This document shows positions 57,311 to 64,000 of a DNA stretch of 64,000 nt, piece by piece (the stretch's first letter is position 1; every line of letters begins with the position of its first letter). The notes beneath the pieces were generated by a model. The model did not search any database, was not told the origin of the DNA, and was given only the letters and a program-made list of their open reading frames with translations. Source of the DNA: Endomychus coccineus (Eukaryota; Arthropoda; Insecta; Coleoptera; Endomychidae); the NCBI GenBank assembly GCA_958510875.1, contig OY294070.1, positions 12,577,631-12,641,630 of the forward strand, given 5' to 3'. Position numbers and translations under genes: made by a program.

Positions 57311-57505
57311 TCATATAGTACTTGATCATAATGATTGTTCTACAGATATAAGTCCCAAGGGAGTAAATGTGGCACTTTAGTCCCTAAAATGAGGAAGTTT
57401 TAGTTCCTGCGGTGCAAAAAATTAATTCATACTTGAAGATAATTATTTTATGTTTACCACCCAACAACTTGGATTTGAATAAATTATTCAGATGCAACAT
57501 GCATA

Positions 57506-58512
57506 TGGTCTAGATATAGTCTAGGAGATAGATACATTTTTTCTCCATGCAGTTGGCAGCACTCGCAGCTTTAGTTATGACCAAAATTGGAATGTGGTAT
57601 CACACTTTCTGATCGGGCGGAAAATTTTTGTTGCTCAATACTCGAAAACCATACGCCAACATTTTCTATGCGTCCATTTTCAAGAATTTTGGCCATGTTT
57701 TGGTCTTTTTGCCGAAAATTCGCCAAATCTTCTGAAATTGGAAGACAAAATGTAAGCCCCTCCATCAACTTGTACTTTTTATGTAAAAGAAAAGCGCTAG
57801 TGTGAGTGCCAATACCTTCTTTCATGTTTAACCCCTGGGGAGGGGAGATAATATGATTAATATTTTGATCATTGAAATGTGTGACCAAGATTATTTTTTG
57901 GTCCATTCTGGGCTGAAAATACCTAATTTTTCGAGAATAACTGCGATTTTAATGATTTAGGTGAGTTTGGGGTGGTTTGGGGGGGTTAAACATGAAAGAA
58001 AATGTTGGCATTCATACAAGTTTTTCTCTCACAAAAGAACCAACAGCTGATGAGGGTGACAACATTTTTTTCCAATTTGAGAAGATTTGGCCAATTTTTG
58101 GTAAAAGACCTAATTCTTGAAAATGGACGCATAGTAAATGTTGGCATATGGTTTTCGAGTAATGAGCATTGATAACAAAAATTTTCCGCCTGGTCAGAAA
58201 GTGTTATACCACGTTCCAATTTTGGTCCTAACTAAAGTTGCCAGTGCTGCCAACTGCATGGAGAAAAAATGTTGGCATTTATTGAATATTGATCGCCAAG
58301 GGACCCCTTTTCGAATAACACCAAAGTGTAATAACTATTTCCAAAATTGAATATTTTCTGGGGCGGCTAACTCCAAATGAAGCAAGGTGGGAGGTCCAAC
58401 TCCAATTGGATAAAATACTCGGATTAATAATTGCTAAAAAATAACACACATGCCAACATGTTATATCTCAGGCCAAAAATATCTATCTGTCTCCTAGAAC
58501 CTAGACCAATAG
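57506..58512. repeat. foldback element with ~300-bp inverted arms
   Basis: Left arm 57506-57835 pairs with 57988-58275 and, after a ~195-bp interruption on the right, with about 58472-58512. Landmarks on opposite strands: GTCTAGGAGATAGATA/TATCTGTCTCCTAGAAC-type ends, TTTCTCCATGCAGTTGGCAG/CTGCCAACTGCATGGAGAAA, CCAAAATTGGAAT/ATTCCAATTTTGG-type, ATGCGTCCATTTTCAAGAAT/ATTCTTGAAAATGGACGCAT. The loop is 57836-57987 with G-rich sequence. Frames inside (111, 72, 77 residues) are mirror products. Confidence 0.9.
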
Positions 58513-58849
58513 AGGCGCTTTGATTTGAACGCATTATGATCTCCATCTTTGTCGAATCTTTCTCGCACTTATTAAATCAATATACATCGTCAATCTGTAT
58601 GGGAATACAACCACCCCAGAAACATTTGCCCAAATTGTCTGAGACTCATAGTTCCAACATTTATAAGTGATCACTGAAGATACGTTGTTCTAAAATTACT
58701 TCTGAAGTAAATACCTTTCTAAAGACGAATATTTAGAAAGGAGTTATGAAAGAGATCGGCATTTATCATTCATTCGCAATAATACTTAATCACAACCAAG
58801 TTCTCTACAATTACTATATTTGATCTTCTGTCTTTATTGAATGTTAGAG
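58513..58849. other. intron; no gene seen
   Basis: AT-rich spacer between the foldback element and the LINE. Confidence 0.5.
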
Positions 58850-59570
58850 GGGGTCTGGATGAGAAAGCGGTATGGAGAGTACCATAATCTGTAAAGATGT
58901 GGACGGATCATTTATATGGAGAAAAACAAAGTTGGTGCCAAGACATATCCCTGTGGAACACCAGCGTTGATAGTCATGGTATTGGAGGATACTCCGTCAA
59001 CCACCACATCGAATGATCTTTCTGAGAGAAAACTCGATAGTAACCTACAAAGTTGAGGTGGCAAACTATATGATGTTAGTTTTCCAAGAAGGCGTTGGTG
59101 CCAGAATCGGTTAAATGCCTTGGAACACATACATGTGTTACGTAGGCAAGCAGGGTCTCCTGTTGATACCTGCTGACGAAAGCCATATTGCCGGTCATTC
59201 ACGATTTTGCAGCTCTTTAGGTCTTGGATGAGCTCTATGTTGATTGCTTTCTCTATGTCTTTAGAGATCACAGATAATAGTGCAATAGGTCTATAATTAT
59301 TTGAAATTGGTTGCACTGTAGGTGTCTTCCAGCTGGAAGGAAAGGCACCAAGTTGGTATGAAATGGTAAACCTCCTGCAGAAAACTGGTGTTATCTCAGG
59401 AGCACATTCCTTAAGAATGACATCATCTATAAGGAAGTGGAGGCTTGTCCAAGGGATAAAATATAATAGAACATCCTCTCGGAAAAAACTGGACCAATAC
59501 ATCAGTGATTTCGTTCCAGAAAGTAAACTAAACTTGGAACATTTTTGAAACATTTTTACTAATGCCAATA
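58850..59570 (-). pseudogene. jockey-type LINE RT, longest single frame of the family
   Basis: The 218-residue minus frame reads ILKECAPEITPVFCRRFTIS, SSWKTPTVQPISNNYRPIAL, LSVISKDIEKAINIELIQDL, NDRQYGFRQQVSTGD, CSKAFNRFWHQRLLGKLTSY, FDVVVDGVSSNTMTINAGVP, QGYVLAPTLF. RT fingers and motif B are clear. Motif A is damaged: the aspartate-containing S-D/A-F-D block reads CSKAFNRFWHQ, and about 20 residues before it are missing. A stop follows TLFFSI, so motif C (FADD) is lost. Upstream endonuclease is absent. Confidence 0.85.
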
Positions 59571-60060
59571 ACTACATTCACAACTCCAGTTTATAATGAC
59601 ATTTGACATGAAATGTTCGGCCGAAATCAATCAAACTTGCCCATTACAATTCCACAACTCATCACAAATAACTTCACACTAGCAATAAGTTATCTCAATT
59701 AATCAGTACCTCTTTGACTGGCGTCAAATATGATGGATTCACTAACATTTACTTAGTTTCGATTTTATTTTGGTTGCTTTGCGGATCCCTGGTCCCATTA
59801 AATGCTGCATGAGTTGTTTTCGCTTATTAACAACCTTTATACTTTTGTTATTTCATTTAACTGCGGAAACGTATAAAATTTGTTAGATATATCTTTTATT
59901 CGCTTCCGTTTGTCATGATTCATGTTGATGCTCCACTTGACGAGATTTTTTTCTAAATCGATAAATCTCTTCTCTTTATATTTAGATTGTTTTATATCAA
60001 CGATGTTTGGCAACGTCGCTTTTTCAGTTTACTATTCTGTAATTAAGTTAATAATTGAGG
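59571..60060. other. intron; no gene seen
   Basis: AT-rich sequence; no motif. Confidence 0.5.
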
Positions 60061-60122
60061 AAGTACTTATAAATAAGAAACAATCACCCTTATCCACTAA
60101 AAATACTATTAAAGTACCGAGG

Positions 60123-60152
60123 ACCTTTTGGCTACCATGTAGCCATCATCAG
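60123..60152 (-). ncRNA. hammerhead-like motif, decayed second box
   Basis: On the minus strand CTGATGA (60152-60146) is followed by TGGCTAC-ATG-GTAGCC, a perfect 6-bp stem GGCUAC/GUAGCC, then AAAAGG in place of GAAACG. The stem is better here than in the other copies but the GAAA box has lost its G. Confidence 0.42.
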
Positions 60153-60898
60153 AGTAAACTAGATTAAAAAACAAAATGTGTCTGTTTAAATACTATTTGG
60201 AATTAGAAGGGAATATAAGGGATTATCCTCAGCTGGAGATAAGTATGAATTGATTACTCATCATTGAAATATTTATTTAAATCTATTAGTTTGTAGGGAA
60301 TTAATTTTATTTGATTATTCTTCAAGAAATTTTCAAGTAAATTATTCTAATTTTATGAAAAATTAATCTTTTGTTAAAAAAAAAACTTCAGATGAAAATT
60401 GATTTAAAAAAAACGTTAGGTAGAAATGCTTTGGAATATTGATAAAAAAATTTATTTCTGTATTGATTATAATTAGGTTTTATAATTTTATTATTAAATA
60501 TAAATTATTTATTAATTTTATTTAAATAGTTTAATTAATTAGTTCATTAATTTCGATAATAAAAATCTATATTTATTTATTTCTTCTAATTAAAATTAAG
60601 TTTTGGTAAAGTGAGAAAATATATTTTTGATTAAATTCCTTTTTTGCTTATATATTTTCATTCCTTCTAAATTATTTATTATTTATTTGTCATTACTGTG
60701 TTTCAAGAGTGATAAACTTTCTTGAGGAATGGTGTGACCTGTATATAAAATATATCCGGCTGACGCTGATTTTTCACCTTTATTTTTCTTGATATGAGCA
60801 AAATCTTCTTTATATCCTCCTACTTTGGCCCACTTATCATTTAGAACACGACTCACAATCGATTTCGTAAATTCCGGATTTTTCGCAATTTTCTAAGG

Positions 60899-61084
60899 TT
60901 GCACAATGATTACGACAAATCTTTGATCAATAACTTAATTTCTAACCTAAAAAGAAAAATGGAACACAACCAATTAGCAAAATTAGAGCTACTACCTTTA
61001 AATAGTTCAATAAATTGCAAAAGTCTCACTTATCCTTCTGTGATTTATAAATTCCATAATTTGTTTTATAAAAAAAAGCAGTAA
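60899..61084 (+). pseudogene. Penelope-like linker region, open frame
   Basis: The 61-residue frame (HNDYDKSLINNLISNLKRKM, then LPLNSSINCKSLTYPSVIYK) aligns at the DNA level with 12220-12410, where it is broken. It is basic and lies between RT and GIY-YIG positions in the element order. No initiator logic; the ATG is incidental. Confidence 0.65.
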
Positions 61085-61354
61085 TAAATCATTTCTTGTC
61101 TCATTTTTCAGGCACTTTTCACCTTGCCCTCGTAATTTAAATACAGGTCACACCATTTCTCAAAAAAGAATATCACTCTTGGAACCGTAATGATAAATAT
61201 CTCGCTAATTTAAAAGTGAAGGAAATGTATAAGCGAAAAAGAAATTTATTGAATCCATGCTAATTTATCTCCAGATGAGGGTAATCCCTTATATACCCAA
61301 TTAATTCCAAATAGTATTTAAACAGGCACATTCTGATTTCTAATTTAGTTTACT

Positions 61355-61385
61355 CTGATGATGGCTACTTTGTAGGTGAAACGTC
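61355..61385 (+). ncRNA. hammerhead-like motif
   Basis: CTGATGA (61355-61361), TGGCTAC-TTT-GTAGG (5-bp stem with flanking mismatch) and GAAACG (61378-61383), followed by TCCTCGGTAC. It is at the 3' terminus of the right-hand Penelope copy. Confidence 0.45.
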
Positions 61386-61440
61386 CTCGGTACTTAAACA
61401 ATATTTTTAATGGTTAAGGAGGATTGTTTCTAATTTATAG

Positions 61441-62352
61441 AATTAATCACAGAAATAGTATAGGTCTCAGTATGAAGGTCTAAAACCTACACTTTCGTTC
61501 CGCTAGATAGCCCGAGAAGGCGAAATAACTGTACGAAACTACTTAGCTGAGGTGTCACTCAGTGACCGGTGTACGGAGACCCATGGTATCCTGTGATTTA
61601 TAACAATTTTCAATACAGGATGTAGAATATGATTCTTTTCTATTTCTTCCAAGAAGCAACAATAGGTACCGCATTACCAGGAGGTGTTTTTATATTGAAA
61701 AAAGACAATCTGACCTAAACAACTGAAAGTACGCTCATAGATGTAAATTCTTATTGTCATATCTCACAAATAGTTAGAAGTATAACCATGATTCATAGAC
61801 TAAATGACTCAACAACAACGAAAAAATAATTCGTGGCTGAAAAAGTTATATCCTGATGAACATCCAATTAGGCTTCTGCATCCCAGATTTTCGAATACTA
61901 TTTTATTTCATTATAATAAAAATTGCTCAGTTCCTGAATGTCACCGCTGAAACTTGCTGAGTCCTTGTATGTCACTTCGCCAACAAATGTTATCTTTTCT
62001 AACGCATCGACCACAAATCGATCACAAATATGCTTTTCACCTAATTTTTTTCTTACATTGTTGCTTGAAGACAGGAAATAAATCATTAGCCGTCTTTATC
62101 GTGAGTTTATTTGTAGAATGATTTGTAATAACAAATGAGTTCGTTGTTTTTCGTTACTTCGCGGCTTGAAGGACCAATTGCCGCGATGAAATGTTGTTGC
62201 CAAACGTCGTCTATAAAATATATTAAAGAACCGTAGATATATCGATAAGTAAAGTAGTAACTTTGTAAATAATAAAACGCTTATAAGTAAGATCCTGGGG
62301 TGCTTTGCTTGATCTTGTTTTCTCTCTGTTGACGTCATCGATCCTTATTTAG
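61441..62352. other. end of the 9.1-kb intron; no gene seen
   Basis: Minus-strand frames 61898-62086 and 62096-62338 show no domain; the first has rather balanced codon use (KITFVGEVTYKDSASFSG) and may be a relic of an unknown coding element. Confidence 0.4.
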
Positions 62353-62520
62353 CGAAGAGAAGGACGGCGAATCATCCGTGTCCCGTGTGCGGGAAACATT
62401 ACGTGAACGAAGGATCTCTTAGGAAACATTTAGCTTGCCATCCCGAAACCTCACAATTGTCTACCTCTTTAAGAATGTGGCCGTGTTCTGTTTGCCAGGC
62501 TGTATTTACACACGAATCAG
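62353..62520 (+). CDS. C2H2 zinc-finger transcription factor, exon C
   Basis: The acceptor CTTATTTAG ends at 62352 and the donor GTATTC starts at 62521. The first two bases (CG) complete the codon begun by the final A of exon B, giving Thr, then 55 codons: KRRTANHPCPVCGKHYVNEG, SLRKHLACHPETSQLSTSLR, MWPCSVCQAVFTHES plus one base. One finger is complete (C-x2-C, H-x3-H: CPVCGKHYVNEGSLRKHLACH) and the C-x2-C half of another begins (CSVC). The exon contains no useful ATG and is short, so simple ORF scans miss it. The donor is weak beyond GT. The remaining finger and the C-terminus must lie past 64000. Confidence 0.92.
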
Positions 62521-64000
62521 GTATTCACTGAGTTTCTTCACACCCAAACAGTTAATGTACAGGATGAAACAGACTTCAAACAACGTGATTTACAGTTAAA
62601 GTAAATTTTTCTATATCCTTAGATTAACGTACAAGCTGGCCTCTATTGAAAGTAAGTATTTCAGGAATCAAAAGTTAACATAGCATATAAAATACAAGAA
62701 TAAGGTGTACCCCAAGGTACTATCTTAGGTCTTAATTTTTAGTATTTTCAGCATTTAATAGAATATATGCAATACGATATTGGGGTTGAGATAAGGTATT
62801 TCACAAGGTACTGTATTGAGTACTGTGGGTAACATTCAACTTCGGAAAATCATTCGTAGTTTGTAACTTTTATTATTCTCATCCAATTTCAGAAATACAT
62901 ACGATCATCTGTAAAGAACTGTAGACACAATATTCAAATCACTGAAAAGTATACAGGGTTTTCTCGTAACGTGAAAATCATGGTCTACGAAATATCATTC
63001 GTGGAATTATATGGATTCGCATCACTCTAATATCGAATATTCTCACATTCACATGCGTGCTCAGTTCAATTCAAGGAGAATGTTTGTTAGTTCTTGTTGC
63101 CTTTAGTGCGATGAGAGAGAAGATGTTAACGGGGAATACTCAGCGTATTGGAAAAAATTGAATAACTATTCTTCATAACACTTGGACGGATTCGTAGAAT
63201 TTGGATTTGCTCTCAAATCTATTCCTAGAGAATGTAGCTAACACAATCCACAAAATGCTGCTGATCTTTCAAACCTCTCCTTATCAGTGGTGGTATCAGT
63301 GGTATCTCAAGCAAAATGATTAACTTTCTGAAATGTTTCCTCTGCAACAAAAATGTTAAACTAGAGCCAAATTCTTCAATGCAACATCTCAAAAGACGAT
63401 GACGGATGAGCAGATCTTGACGTTTGTTTGGGCATGAGACGTAACTGAAAGATTTTCTCTTCTGCCTCAATTCGTGGATTTGCGATTATATTCTTCGATT
63501 ACTTCTATTTCTCCTATAAATGGAGATTTTGCATATTATGGCTAGGTTCCTTGTTCAGAACGACCCTATTATTCTTCATCAACTCTTTGAGTGCATCAAG
63601 AGAAGTTTGTGTTCGTGTAAAACCACACAAAATATCTTTCAAATATCTGGACGTCTGGTCATGTGCTTTTCCCCCCTCTTGAACCTGCTGCAATGATCTG
63701 TCGTTCCATAAGTTGAATGACAAAGATTTGTTCATAGAAGATGGCACGATTGGTTCCTAAGGAAAACCACAACACAACCCACGCTAATCAACTTGAAAAA
63801 ATATTATTGAATTAGGTGAACTAGTGTTGTGATTGTTGAACAAATAAAAAAGAATAAACCTGAGTATGTTTTGGCAACTGTACCCAAAATGTACCATAAA
63901 TTATGGAATGGATGATCTGAAGAATTAGTGAATGATTAATGTTGGAGAAAGTCTGAAATGAGAATTAATCTTAGTTTTTGATCAGAAGAGCTTATACACC
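62521..64000. other. next intron; unidentified minus-strand frames
   Basis: No continuation of the zinc-finger frame was found, so the next exon is beyond the window. Minus-strand frames at 63225-63470 and 63514-63747 (SSMNKSLSFNLWNDRSLQQV, TRTQTSLDALKELMKNNRVV) read like eroded coding sequence, possibly one element split by a frameshift, but I do not recognise the family. Confidence 0.4.

Larger units (their letters stand above)
60061..61440. mobile_element. two Penelope-like remnants head to head
   Basis: The left copy is inverted: 3' terminus 60061-60215 and, on the minus strand, GIY-YIG start at 60770-60897 (ENCEKSGIYEIDCESC, then in another frame HIKKNKGEKSASAGYILYTG). The right copy is direct: linker frame 60899-61084, GIY-YIG end 61108-61200 (HFSPCPRNLNTGHTISQK), 3' terminus 61285-61440. 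CAGGTCACACCATT and the CACTCTTGGAAC/GTTTCAAGAGTG segment occur on opposite strands at 60680-60745 and 61145-61185. Neither copy has an RT. Tandem or inverted partial copies are a known habit of Penelope-like elements. Confidence 0.82.

Noticed and set aside
57571..58350. Four overlapping frames of 70-111 residues
   Set aside because: All derive from the two arms of the foldback element and mirror each other.

Overview
The window is eukaryotic and almost certainly from an insect: AT-rich DNA, spliced C2H2 zinc-finger exons, mariner, hAT, Penelope-like and jockey-type elements, and period-regular satellites. A beetle is my guess from the mix of element families, but nothing here proves the order.

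One host gene is visible on the + strand. Three exons encode consecutive parts of a multi-finger C2H2 transcription factor: 22349-22533, about 53091-53223 and 62353-62520. Their splice phases are consistent (phase 1 into the first, phase 0 between first and second, phase 1 between second and third, phase 1 out of the third). The introns are about 30.5 kb and 9.1 kb, and the gene runs off both ends of the annotated exons. The third exon has no ATG and is easily missed. A weaker candidate exon with splice-like ends lies at 3737-3991.

The rest is upstream or intronic DNA packed with decayed mobile elements and satellites. Left part (1-22 kb): a ~228-bp tandem array, jockey-type LINE pieces, a LINE split by a 1.14-kb hAT insertion with an 8-bp target duplication, Penelope remnants, a DD41D-spaced mariner-superfamily transposase, and a nested inverted-repeat structure. 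Middle (22-53 kb, the large intron): satellites of 153, 104 and ~165 bp, a fresh 934-bp tandem duplication, two hAT copies with intact ends, two more palindromic elements, a dead mariner and a 5'-truncated LINE with a 12-bp target duplication. Right part (53-64 kb): LINE fragments, a foldback element, tRNA-like promoter sequence, and two Penelope remnants placed head to head around the last exons.

The two patterns most worth following are (i) a recurring CTGANGA...GAAA motif with a short stem, found six times (two of them with decayed core boxes) and in most cases beside Penelope-like remnants, which fits the hammerhead ribozymes known from that class, and (ii) an unnamed family of inverted-repeat elements sharing a GGGGGTTTTTGGGGTCGCTG-type core. 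No intact, evidently active coding element was found, and most transposon coding regions carry stops, frameshifts or lost catalytic residues.
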